Positions 25,946-37,066 of a stretch of DNA of 64,000 bases are shown piece by piece (within the stretch, counting starts at the first letter, position 1; every line of letters starts with the position of its first letter). The notes under the pieces were generated by a model. The model was not told the origin of the DNA, searched no databases, and saw nothing but the letters and a program-made list of their open reading frames with translations. This stretch comes from Azadirachta indica (lineage: Eukaryota; Streptophyta; Magnoliopsida; Sapindales; Meliaceae): NCBI GenBank assembly GCA_022749755.1, contig CM040442.1, forward strand, positions 15,102,457 through 15,166,456, in the 5' to 3' direction. A program made the position numbers and the translations under genes.

Positions 25946-26469
25946 ATATAAACAAATTCTAGTAGGAAAAAGAAATTTTACAGAAAAATAACAAGTGCCT
26001 AAAAGAGCAATAGTTTATATTTCCACAATATCTCATAATTCCTTTACATGACAAGGCAACACAAAATTTATTATTAAAATCTAAATATACCCAAAATCAA
26101 TTTACTGTAAGATCTAAAAAAAACAAATGAAAGTTTAACAAAGACATTAAATAAAACTTACCAAAAATAAATATAGAGAAAAAGAATGAGATTCAAGGTG
26201 TTTACTAAAATGATGTGGAGTCCTTTTTTATTTTTATTATTTTCATATGTGAGAGATAAGGATGACCAAAAATACGGACACCAAAATACTAGGTCAAGCC
26301 AAATCAAAATAGATGATTTCAATTTGGCTTTTAATTTATTCAATTCAAACTTAGTCCTTTGTAAAAGGCCAAATTTATTCAATTTGATTTTTGGTATTAT
26401 TACTATAAAACAAAATTGTACAAAAATTCAAATTTTTAATTTTATTTTGTTTTCTTTGTTATTCTATCC

Positions 26470-26512
26470 AAAACGACGACGTTGTTCCGTGAAATGACAT
26501 TATTTTGGTTCT
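26470..26512. repeat. CGACGACG / ATGACATT motif pair
   Basis: ccaaaacgacgacgttg (26470-26486) is followed by gaaatgacattattttggtt (26491-26510). The second looks like a CpG-decayed copy of an acgacgtcgttttgg word. The same pair recurs near 27869 and 27928. Confidence 0.5.
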
Positions 26513-27787
26513 TCAAGAAAAAGAGAGAGTGAAAGATTTAAAAACAGGAAAAATTCAAGAAAATAAAGTAGGACTAAAATCAAAACGAAACCAATCGGCT
26601 CTGTTTTGATTCAGTATTGTTTTTTTATCATTGGCCTTGTTCTTATTCAGTTTTCACTTTATATTCGATCTATAAAGAATAAAATCTTTTAACCATGAAT
26701 TTTTAGGTCTAATTTATTATTACAAAAAGCTGAACTGAGTCGAATTTACTCACCCTTCACAAGAGGAGAAAAAAGAGGAATACAGATGAGGGGAGGAAGA
26801 CCAAAGAAAGGTATTTGAGTGTAAGTTGGGCTTGTTTGAAATAACATAAATAAAATAATTTAAATAATAATAAGATTCCTATGTTTAAGTGAACAAACAA
26901 ATGGAAATAGAATTTTGTGTTTTGTAAATAAATCATTAACTTCAGCAATATTTTAGTTTAATATAAATCCTATCACAGGCCTATTTGTTATATATAGTCA
27001 AAGTATCTATGTATTATTATCATCCCAAATTAACTTTTTTAGTTCCTATAATTTTAATTCCTACTAAATTTATTTTATTTTGTAGCATTTATGGAATGCT
27101 ATATATTATTTAACATTTTATAGTTAGATATGTTACTGGTTAGACTTAAACTATGGTGGAAAAGAAGTATAGTAGATTTGATCAAATTAACATTTAGTTG
27201 CTTTTACAAATTTTGTTTAGTATTGCTAAAACTATCCTAATTTGTAATATTTTTGAAGTGTTACAATATTTAACATTATACATAACATTTGCAAATATGT
27301 AACTAATTAAATATAAAATGCAATAAAAAGAGAAAATTTTATTAGTTAATATTTAAAAATCTTACTTTATATTGACCCTTAATAGCATTGCAATAAGAAA
27401 ATACTAAAGTGAAATGTTATTAAATTGATATTTGCTGGTAATTAGTATGATACCCATGAGTTAATATCAAACTAGTAAATGATAATATTTTATTTATAAG
27501 CATAAAATTTAAAAAAACCATATCTAAAATATGTATAACCTTTTATTTAATATGTCTATTTAAAAATTATATTATTTTTGTTGTATTTTGTTAAAAAAAA
27601 AAATAATCAAGCACAATTTAATATAAATAAAAGAAATATAAATAATATTGTATTTGTTACGAATCGCTACTAGAAAAATTAGCATTACTAATATTATGCT
27701 CTTGCTACTTTTGAGAATGTATCAAGGCAGATGGACAGAAATAATTTTTTTCTTACAAACAACAGAACTGTAACAGGAATCATTGAT

Positions 27788-27946
27788 ATTGATCAATGAG
27801 TATTAGGATTCTTTGATACTATAGTATCATCGGCCAAAACGAAATTGTTTTGACCACCATTTTAATAGCCAAACGACGTCGTTTTTATATAAATTAAAAT
27901 TTTTTGAATTAAAAGAAATAGGAAATGACATTGTTTTGGTCTTTTG
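27788..27946. repeat. Cluster of perfect palindromes and CGACGTCG motifs
   Basis: ATTGATCAAT (27788-27797), GATACTATAGTATC (27815-27828) and AAACGACGTCGTTT (27871-27884) are perfect palindromes. ccaaaacgaaattgttttg (27835-27853) and gaaatgacattgttttgg (27926-27943) look like further copies of the third motif. Confidence 0.65.
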
Positions 27947-27960
27947 CCTCTAAAAAAGAA

Positions 27961-30900
27961 AATGAAAACACATTCCCCCTTTAGATTTCATTTTCCCACT
28001 TAACCCCAAAATTTTCCCTCAAACTCCCTCCACACTTAGCATGAAATCACCCAAAATAGCCACATCCTAAATCTTTTAATAACCTAAATTGGTCTCAAAT
28101 CAACCCATGCCCACATCAAATCAACTTATTTATACCTTAAATCAAGTGATATCTACTTGTATTATCTTCAAATAATAGATCTAGCTTCAAGTTTAAACGC
28201 AACCTTCTAAATTTGAAACATCTACCTTGGTAAGTCATCAAATGCTAAAATCCTCAAAATATGTTTGTTATTTCTTTGATTCTATTGTGTGTATATTGAT
28301 TTGAGTAGTTTTATTTCGCTTTTCAATTTCTAGGGTTTGGGTTTTGCAATGTTGATTATATTTTTATAGTTTGCTTAACTCTATTCTCAATCTCTGATAT
28401 ATTTTCATTGTTAAAACTAATTTTATAACCAATTTGCAAGATGGATATGTTGTTTTACAAGTGGATTTGTATGAAATCAATGGACCACATGTGATGATTT
28501 AGAGCCAATTGTAGATGCATGAAATCAATGGGTTATTGGAGTGTATATATTGATTAGTTTATTCCTTGTGACTTTTATTATTGGAGTGCATGTACTAATT
28601 TTCTTATTCTTTGTGTTGTGATTTTTTTTGTTGGAATGCATGTGCTAATTTTTTATTCTTTGTGTTATGACTTTTATTACTAGAGTGCATATACTGATTT
28701 AGGATTTGATTTCCACTTTTGTTGGCAATGGTTTATTTTTTTAGTTGTTTATTTATTGACTTGGGAGAGAAAAAAAATTGCTTTTACTATTGTTATCAAG
28801 TATATTCTTTTACCTAATCACATTCACTTTGTATGTGTTGGATATTACTTTACGTTGGATATTGTTGTTGTAGTTGTGTTTAGTTATGATTAGGGAACAT
28901 ACAAGAGGTGTGATGTGAAGTGATTGTGGTTGGATATATATTGAAGTGTTGTTTGCTTCTTATTTATCTTGATATGCATATAGTTTTTCCTTCAAAATTT
29001 AAAATTTAAAATTTTTGGAAAGTTACATAAATTCTATTATTGTTGAGTTTTTGCCTTTTTTCTTAGTTGAAGTGAAAATGTGCAATTCAATTCACTAATT
29101 AACTTTTTTTTTTTAATTCTATACATAGATGTTTGTTGCGAAAGTTGGATTTGAAGGATTATGCATAGTACCCATTTTAGATAGAGTTTTTTAGATCTTG
29201 AATATAGTACTCTAAGTGTTCGAGAAAATGCCTTATTAGTAATGTTAGTTTTAATTGAAACAAAACTTTTTAAGATTTCAAAGAATTACTCAAAATGAAT
29301 TACTTTTTATATGCTAAAAATTTACATGTACTATATGGTCAAGGATGTCAAAGGAAGCTTCTTAACTAAATCATTTAATTATTGTTTCTATGAAGAATTA
29401 GTTTTTTATAATGATTGGAGCTTGGTGGTAGAGCATCATAATAATAACTTTAAATGGTACATTTACATTTCAATTACTTTAATATTTATGGTTGTTCTGT
29501 ATACTCCTACTAATTTCTTTCTTTTTTAATTAATTTTTTGAGATGACATATTCAGTTGAGGATAAGAAGTTTAACACAAATATAAGTTTTATACAAATAT
29601 AAATCTCTTTCAAACCTTATTGGTTTAGGAATTTAGTATTATCATGAATAAACTTCCCAATCTTGTGAAGACTTCAGCAAATATATAGATTATTTCATTA
29701 TTGCAGTTACTTACATTGTTATCTTGTTGTTAACATATATATAATTAATGATTGGTTACTGCAACTTCCTTCACAACCAGGATCTCTTGAATCTTTGCAA
29801 GGTGTGAATTTCTTTTGTTTATTTTACCATGATTACTAAAACTCTTGGGTAATTTATTGTTGAGTATATATCCCTAAATCTTTTGATGTAAGATGAATAA
29901 TATGTCCATGTAAAACATCATGCAAGAAATTAAAATATCTATTGTAAAAGTATGAGTTGTATTTTTGTAAATTAAAATGTTTTAAACTTACCTATTTTCA
30001 TCTTTTAGTTATGAAATATTTCTCTAACTTTGACAAGTAAAACTACTTTTTACTATGTACTGCATTAACTTTGGTTTGTTACTCGTAAAGTAATGTTCCT
30101 ATCACATAAGAGTTAAAGTGATAAAGTTTTGAGCTTAACAATTTTAATTCAATTATTTACCACTAAAAGAAATATGAATTTAGAAAAGAGTTACAAATTT
30201 TTGTACTATAAGAGTGGTTTTCAAATGGTTGTTTTTTGAAAAGTTGATGTCAATTAACCTTCTAACGATTAGATGTCCTTATTATTGTCTTGTAAATTAT
30301 AACGCATTAAGATGGTTAAGATTAGCAGCCAAACCTTGACTTCAGAGCCTTTCTGGACTCTAAAAATTTAGAATCAAGTAATTTCCACTACTTGGCTACC
30401 TTTGCTATATCACCACATTATCTTTCAGCTTGTAGTTCTTATGCATGTACCTATATTACATGCTAAATGTCATTTGTGGATCAAATATGAATATGATTCC
30501 AATTTTTTATATTTGCTAAATAGTCTTTGCATTTTTTGATATAGTGATAGAAATTCGATTTGATTCAATTTTTTTATTCATTTTTATAAATTGATTATGC
30601 TTTGTTCATTTCATTAATCCTCGATTGTTTTGGTTTTATTTAGATATTAAACAATATGCAACTTTTTTAATATTGAAGTTAAATCCATGTGTATCCAAAG
30701 TATTCAGTTATGCATTTGAAATACTATAATGTGTATATTTCTTCACCCTATGTCATATCATGCTATATCTACTGAACATGTAGTTTAGTATAATTTTAGA
30801 AATTTCTTAACTCATTAATCTATTGAAAATGAGCATAGTTTTCTTATTTTATTTATTGTGGACTCTAGAATATTTATTTCTATAATTATGTTGACATCTT

Positions 30901-31447
30901 TTTTAGTATAATATGCATGTATTCCTATTTACTTTCAAATGATTATTGCCTTTTCTCTCGTACCAAACTACTATCACCCTATGCTTTAGCCAGGGTCATG
31001 TTTATTTATCAATCTTTATTGTATTAAAATTTGATTTTCTTAAATGGATTGCATTTAGGTTTTGAATAGATGGCTAACATTGGGGGGTTAATTTACAACA
31101 ATATGGCAGAATTAAAAGATAAATATCCAAGTTAAATGTTAAATTTGTTATTTTATATTGAAAGAAAATTTTTAAGTTATTTTGGTGAATTTAATGAATT
31201 TGATGCTTGTGTTTTGTCTAGGATTGAAGGAAGATTTTAACATTGCTTGATTGGAAATCTATATACTTGTGCTTTGCTTCTATTTGCCCATAATTGATCA
31301 ACACTTCTACTTTTGCTTATACTTTAGTTATACACACAAAAGTTAATTTTATTTTTGAACTTAGAATTGTTTTTGTACTCAGAATTATTTTTAAATTTAG
31401 AATTGAATGAGAGATGAATGTATGAAAGTTATTGAATTGTCTAAAAC
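27961..31447. other. Intergenic, no gene recognised
   Basis: The start (27961-28240) is C-rich, leader-like sequence ending in a donor-like ttggtaagt (28228-28236). Further candidates are an exon-like piece near 29750-29800 with a donor-like caaggtgtga, and an acceptor-like tgcatttag with an ATG near 31070. I cannot connect these into a gene or recognise a domain. Confidence 0.3.
28533..28707. repeat. 45-50 bp tandem repeat, about 3.5 copies
   Basis: Units start with ttattggagtg or close variants at 28533, 28578, 28628 and 28677 (partial). Each continues 'catgtactaattt', 'ttattctttgtg' and 'tgactttta'. Confidence 0.75.
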
Positions 31448-31800
31448 TTAAGTGTTCAATTTATAATATTTATGTTGCAAGTCAATTTTTATTATCATAT
31501 TCCTAATAGTTTTAGTAAATTCTTGAATTACTTGATTTTTGGCAAAAAATATAGGATTATGAAAATCATTTTGCAATTGAGCAGCATCTTTCTTAAAGCT
31601 AAGTCCCTCGACTAGACCTTTCAACCACAAAGCATCTTGTTTTGCTTCAATGGTCCACATATATTCTGCTTTAATAGTAGAAAGAGCAATTGTCAATTGT
31701 AGGATAGATTTCCATGAAATCAATCCTCCTCCAAACTTTAAAGAATAGCCGGTCATGAATCTTTTATTATCTAGATCTCTTGTATAGTCTGATTGATGTA
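31448..31800 (-). pseudogene. Copia RNase H fragment
   Basis: Reading minus: SDYTRDLDNKRFMTGYS, then GGGLISWKS, ALSTIKAEYM and ALWLKGLVEGL. This is the C-terminal RNase H of a copia polyprotein, with an intact-looking Glu before Tyr. FFAKNQV marks the last conserved block. The rest of the element was not found next to it, so this is an isolated 3' fragment. Confidence 0.8.
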
Positions 31801-31816
31801 TTCGACTACCTTATTA

Positions 31817-31841
31817 ATAAGTGAGTAGTTTACTCACTTAT
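31817..31841. repeat. Perfect hairpin, 11-bp arms, 3-base loop
   Basis: ataagtgagta, loop gtt, then tactcacttat. It sits just upstream (minus strand) of the copia RNase H fragment. It could be a breakpoint product or a chance structure. Confidence 0.6.
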
Positions 31842-32984
31842 CCTTACTTTCACACTTAAATATATGTGTAAATCCTCAAGCAGTAGTGCTATTTTGATAA
31901 AATTCTTTGTTTTTATGTAGAAATGAAAAAAATCACAGTCAAAGTGATAAGCGACATAAAAACGGGACACAAAAGACAAGTCATCAAAAATCAGGATCAA
32001 GATGCAAAGACCAAAATGCAAGGAAATTAAGGACTTAAATGTAAGAAATAAAGATTCAAAGGACATAATTGAAAAAAGATTGAAGGAATTAATTAAAATT
32101 GCACTGATTTGGTGCTTAATGCATCCAAAGGCAGAAAGCAAGGTGTAGCTGCATTACAACTAACTGTTCTAGACTGAATTTTAGTCCATTTTCAACGTTT
32201 GGATCTGCTTTTAGATGGCCAGACTTGACTAATCCTAGGTTTCTTATTTTTTTGACATCAACCATCATATAAAAAGGGTCATCCAACAATAGAAAGGAAG
32301 CTTTATAGAAGGGAAGAATAAGGAAAAAATTTAGAGAGAGAAGAGGAAAGATTAATCAAGCCTAACAGCCTTTGGAAAAAGACTTGAAAATTGGTTGTTG
32401 AAGCCCTTCATCACTAGTTTTGTCTTCTCAAACTCTCACTTTTGTTTTGAAATCTTTTTATTTTTATTGTTAGATTGTTATAAGGATAATGAATTTCATT
32501 ATGGACTTGTGCTTAATTGCTGATATGTTCGAGTAAATTTTCCATGTTCTAGGACTTTGATGTAGCCGAATCCTACCATATTTTAACTAATTAAGGAATT
32601 TGTTATTGTTATTGATTTTTGATCAATTGGGTTTTTCTTACACTTAATGCTAATGATTTATTGTATAATGAATTATTAAATTAAACATGAATGAATTGGT
32701 ACTAATGGTAGTTTAAATTGCTCATGGGATTTAAAAATGAACATAGAGGTGAATTAATTTTTAAGAGTTAATAACAGGTTGAATTTAAGGATCGTAAAGC
32801 TAATTCAGTTATATAGAGATATCGATTGGTTTAGTTTAATATAAATTTAGTTCGCCACTCGAGAGAGGGAACAAAGTTACTTAGAACCTGTGATTAATAT
32901 ATTAAAAATGAAAACTTAGCAAACTCCGAATTAGGAGAGACATGGTAAGGTTTAGCAATTTATATGCTCCTCCTAGCTAGCTGG
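31842..32984. other. Noncoding, LTR-leader-like sequence
   Basis: Contains tataaaaag (32269-32277), an A/G-rich stretch (32280-32360) and a long run of leader-like sequence. This resembles noncoding ends of plant LTR elements, but no paired LTR or primer-binding site was identified. Confidence 0.25.
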
Positions 32985-33200
32985 CTACTCTAAAAACTTA
33001 TAACATAATATATAAATCGAAGGCAAATATGATAGGCTAAATAGAAATTTTGATTGGATTATCAGCATATCGACTCATAAAATCAAACCTAGTTTTTATA
33101 ATAGGTAGAATAGAAATCCTATTATATCCTAATCATTGAGAAAGCACATACAAGTTTTATTATATCCTCCAAATTTTAGAAATGCTTATGAGTTTGCAAT
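32985..33200 (-). pseudogene. Copy D: relic of uncharacterised membrane protein last exon
   Basis: On the minus strand this aligns with the last exon of copy B (42923-43347). Recognisable pieces are LVCAFS, RYADNPIKISI, then a stop, PIIFAF, and a match to the final gtttttagag of the exon. Several stops and an inserted stretch make it non-functional. Flanking DNA further upstream (33.9-36.8 kb) aligns with DNA upstream of B's last exons, so this is the 3' end of a duplicated gene, not a processed piece. Confidence 0.7.
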
Positions 33201-33896
33201 AACTAATAGAATGATGCGTTTTAGAAAAATTCATGAAGATGCTTGAGTTATCTGCAAAGTATTTGAAATACTATTTCAATTAGAATTTAACTATTAGTAA
33301 TCTATAAATGCGCATAGCACTAATTAAATATGATAAGTATCTTAAAAACAAATAGTCTTACATATAAATAAATATTTACGTTTCATAATTTTATCTTAAG
33401 TGATAATTATTAGTAGTGCCAAATAAATACTATAAAGTCTTATCTTATCAAATGATTTCATCAAAATGATTGACAGCATTTATAATGATATGGTATCTCA
33501 AACATATTCTAGACTTTCTCTCTTTTAAAGAAAAGATTATGTAGTCTTATAACAAAAATAATTTGAAAGTACTCAAAGCTACTGATTTCTCTAATGAACA
33601 AAAGTTCCATTAGTCCAAACCCTAATAATGAAGAAGCAATACCAAATTAAATATGGAACAACGAAGTAGGAGCGATGGATGATGAAACAAGTAAGAAAAT
33701 AAAAAATAGTGAGATAAGCAAAACAAGAGTAACAAATCAACCACATGACAAAAGATAAATGTTTTACATAGTTCATTAGATAAGAAAATAACAATAATGC
33801 AACGATTGACCACTAACTATAGGCTTTCACAACTCCAGAGTTTAATCTCTCAGCCTTGTGATTACTCTTGTCTTTAAGGGTCTTTCTCTGTTTGTA
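33201..33896. other. Decayed interior of copy D
   Basis: No coding exon is recognisable. By position it corresponds to the region of B that carries the small exon and the acidic/linker exon, which seem lost here. Confidence 0.3.
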
Positions 33897-34272
33897 ACAT
33901 ATATAGAGAGTTGGCTTATTTAGTTTATATATATCAAGAGACCTTTTACAATTGACACTACTTCCCATTAAAAGGCTTCAAAAGAAAATCTCAAGAATGT
34001 CCTTGTAACTTGTTTCTGTCAATGAGCTATCAAATGATCAAATTCTTGGAGAGTGTTAAGCTAGTTGAAGTTGCAGAATTAATACAATTCAATGATTGAG
34101 CCGAGATGTGAGGTCCAAACATTAGCCCAAACCCAAGCCTGCAACTCTTGTATCACGTTGCACGACAGGACAAGAAATAATTTGTATCAAAATATCATCA
34201 CAACAAACACTATACACAACAGCTGGAAAGAAAAAGGACAAAGACATATTTACATTTTATGGTGATAAATAT

Positions 34273-34738
34273 TAGGGCTCAAGAAAAATGTTCAACTCAA
34301 TCGAATAGAACTGAGTTAGATTTGGTTTGGTTCTAAAATAAACTTGATTTAGATTCGATTTTAAAGTAATAGTTTTGGTTTAGGTTTGATTTTTAACGAA
34401 CTCAAATCAGTGTAAAATTTTATTTAAGCCTTTGATGTTTATTAAAATTATAAATAAAATAAACTATTATAATTATTTACATAAATTCATATGGAAGTAC
34501 AATCAATTACTATGATTTTTAAAAACTTTTTTCTATAATTTATATATAAATTAGGGAATTATATATAAATATCTCAAAATGCTTGAAACTAATTCGAAAC
34601 CGAAGTAAAACCAATCTCGAAACCGAATTGAACCAAATTGAATTAGTTAGGTTCGATTTGGTTCAATTTTACAATATATGTATTTTAGGTTCAGTTCAAT
34701 TTTAAGAAAACTTAACCGAACCCAAAATTGCTCACCAC
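34273..34738. mobile_element. MITE-like element with GGTTCGGTT ends
   Basis: The left end (tagggctcaagaaaaatg) and the reverse complement of the right end (gtggtgagcaattttgggtt) form an imperfect inverted repeat. Both subterminal parts are rich in gttcaa/ggttcgg words. Such short non-coding elements are common in plants. It is absent from the duplicate B region, so it inserted after the duplication (or was lost there). Confidence 0.55.
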
Positions 34739-35389
34739 TTTATTAGATTAGTATAGGAAAATTCGTACAGTATATTCTATGGTCTTCTTGTATTTCTTTG
34801 GCCTTCTATAAAAAGAAAATATATAAATTTTAGCAGTCAAACTCTTGTAAAAATAATACAAAAAATAGAATACACAAGTTTTACCCAATATTTCAACTAA
34901 GTTTAATAAAATCTAATCAAGCTTATTATTATCACTAAAATTCCATAAGAGATAGAAGGATTCCATAAAAAAAAAAAAAAAGATTAGTCTATCAAATACA
35001 AAATAAATGAACATTGTATTCTAAGAAAATGAATAGTTATTTTATTATTTTAGTACATTACATGATGTACCAAACAAAAACCAAAGAATGATAGTCATAT
35101 ATCCATTTTTTAAAATAAATGTCAAGCTAGTATACAAAATAAAAAATATTTGCCGTGAGACCTTTTTTTGTCTAAATTTTTCATCCCTGTTACAGTGAAA
35201 AAGAGTATAATAGTCATTATATCTTATAAATAAAATTAAAGTTTTAAAAAAATAATTAATTTTTATATCTAAGGATAAAAAATAGTAATTGTAATTTAAA
35301 AATAAATATAAAATATAAGTTATATTTAATAAAAAAAATATATAATAAAAAGTGAAAAAAAAAAAACCCTAAAAACTCAATATATTTCT

Positions 35390-35660
35390 CCTTTCTTTTC
35401 TCGTTGCTGCCACTACTGCTACTTCTTCTTCTTCTTCTCCTCCTCCCACTTCTTCTTTTTCTTTCTTTCCTTGCTACCACTGCTGCCGCCACTAACTTCT
35501 TCTTCTTTTTCTCCTCCTCCCTCTCCTTGCCACCAATTCTTCTTCTTTCTCTCCTTGCTACCACCGATAACTCCTTCTTCTTCTCCTCCTCCTCCTCCTC
35601 CTCCCTCTCCTTTCCCCCACTTCTTTGTCTTTTCTCCGTGCCACCGCATTGCTAACTTCA
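35390..35660. repeat. Pyrimidine-rich (CTT/CTC) low-complexity tract
   Basis: About 250 bases of runs of ctt, ctc and ctg on the plus strand. They give overlapping Ser/Leu/Pro frames on plus and Lys/Glu frames on minus. These frames come from composition. The tract is not found in the B duplicate. Confidence 0.7.
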
Positions 35661-36850
35661 TTGTTTTCTTTTTAGCTTCTCATTCTCAATTATATTTTTC
35701 AAATCTAAAACATACATTTTGAAGCACTATTAATTTGTTTTTAGTTTAATTGAAAAAAGAAACCAAAAGTTTCTTCTTCTTCTTGTTAGTTTTTTAGTTT
35801 CAAATATTTGTTACATTTGTGACTCTTGTTGGTGTTGTCGTATGGTGAATGGTGAGTTGTTGTTGTGGCGGTGGTTACAAATCAAATTGTAGGCGTATTG
35901 TGCTTTTCATTTGTTAAGTTGAGTACTAAGTAGTATGCTTGCATAATGTCGATTACTAAGTAAAAATACTTGCAATTGCTTTGATTATGCTCATAACTGA
36001 ACATAAATATTCAATTTTGGTTATAATTAATCAAGAAACAAAAACAATGTGTCTTCCTAATGAGGCCGTTTGGACCAAGCATTTATTGCAAATATGCTCA
36101 AACAATTATATTAACAAAATATATTAATTAGTTTTTTTATTTTAGACTATATTTTATATTTTTTTATATTTTATAATTTATTTAAAAAATTAAGAATTAT
36201 AGATATTTATGTAAATTTTCAACATAAGTCAATAGGATATTTATGTTATTTTATTGGTAAAAAATTAATAGTGATGCAAAAAATTAATAGAAGTGATTTT
36301 ACTAACAAATATTTTTGATTTAGATATTTATTTGACATTTATTTTTAAAAGCGAATACTCTACTGTCATTCTCCCAACAAAAATTAATGATTCCCACGGT
36401 AAATAATAATAACAAGGATGCAAACGTGAAGAAAATTAAAGAATAATTCACTCTGCAATGGAGCAATTTGACATAAATTAATTGTTGAAGGAAATGGGAG
36501 CCCATAAACACTCTGAACAAAAATTAAGATAGAAAAAATCAACCATACGCATTGCTAGTGGAGAGGAAAGATAAAAAGTAAAAAAAAAAAAGAATTATAA
36601 AGAGAGGGACAGAGAAAAAGAGAAAAGAGAGGGAATTAACAGCAAAAAAGAGCAAAAGAAAAAGAGAGAGAATAATCCACTTTAATTTTTTTTCTTTTTA
36701 GTTTCTACAAATTTTAAGAAAATAGGAAGATGTAAGAATTCAATGCTTTTTTTTTTTACTGTTAATTTTTAAAATTTAGCAAACAAATATTTAACATATA
36801 AAAGTGTATTTACATTTCATATTGAGCTCAAATTTTTCTTGTGTAATAAA

Positions 36851-37066
36851 ACTCGAACCAATTAAACTAGAATTTCATTTCATCATCGTGTGTGTGTATA
36901 CACATTTTACGTACTGCTATTTTCTTCTTTTTAGGTGAGTTCGGATTCCTTGAAGACAAAGAAGAGAAAAATTATTGACTTGCTTTTGAGTCATTTAACC
37001 AAATTGCACTGGCTTTTGCTTTTGTTCTAAATTACTCTCTGATCTATCCAGATCTATCCAACAACT
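36851..37066. promoter_or_regulatory. Shared upstream region between copies D and A
   Basis: D (minus) and A (plus) face away from each other, so this interval would be part of a bidirectional upstream region. It holds a short gtgtgtgtgtatacac tract (36890-36905). No confident TATA box with a defined start was identified. Confidence 0.3.

Larger units (their letters stand above)
25946..27960. other. Intergenic AT-rich DNA
   Basis: No gene. It contains the CGACGTCG-type motifs listed separately. Short frames at 26158-26497 and 26757-26948 lack any domain. Confidence 0.4.
33897..36850. repeat. Segmental duplication, copy 1 (paired with 44690-47040)
   Basis: Direct-orientation matches to the B region: 33897-34040 with 44690-44830 (tatatatatcaagaga, caagaatgtccttgtaac); 34900-35110 with 44845-45040 (aatctaatcaagctta, tgaacaatgta-like); 36405-36480 with 45045-45118 (gcaatttgaaacaaat-like); and 36538-36780 with 46667-46900 (gtggagaggaaaga, gagagggacagaga). 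Insertions in this copy include the MITE-like element and the pyrimidine tract. The B copy has 1.5 kb extra (45119-46666), including its first two exons, which copy 1 lacks. Confidence 0.7.

Noticed and set aside
29750..29812. Exon-like piece with donor caaggtgtga
   Set aside because: Too short and isolated; no partner exon could be joined.
35256..35722. Overlapping Lys/Glu-, Ser/Leu- and Pro-rich frames
   Set aside because: They arise on both strands from the pyrimidine-rich tract; composition, not coding.
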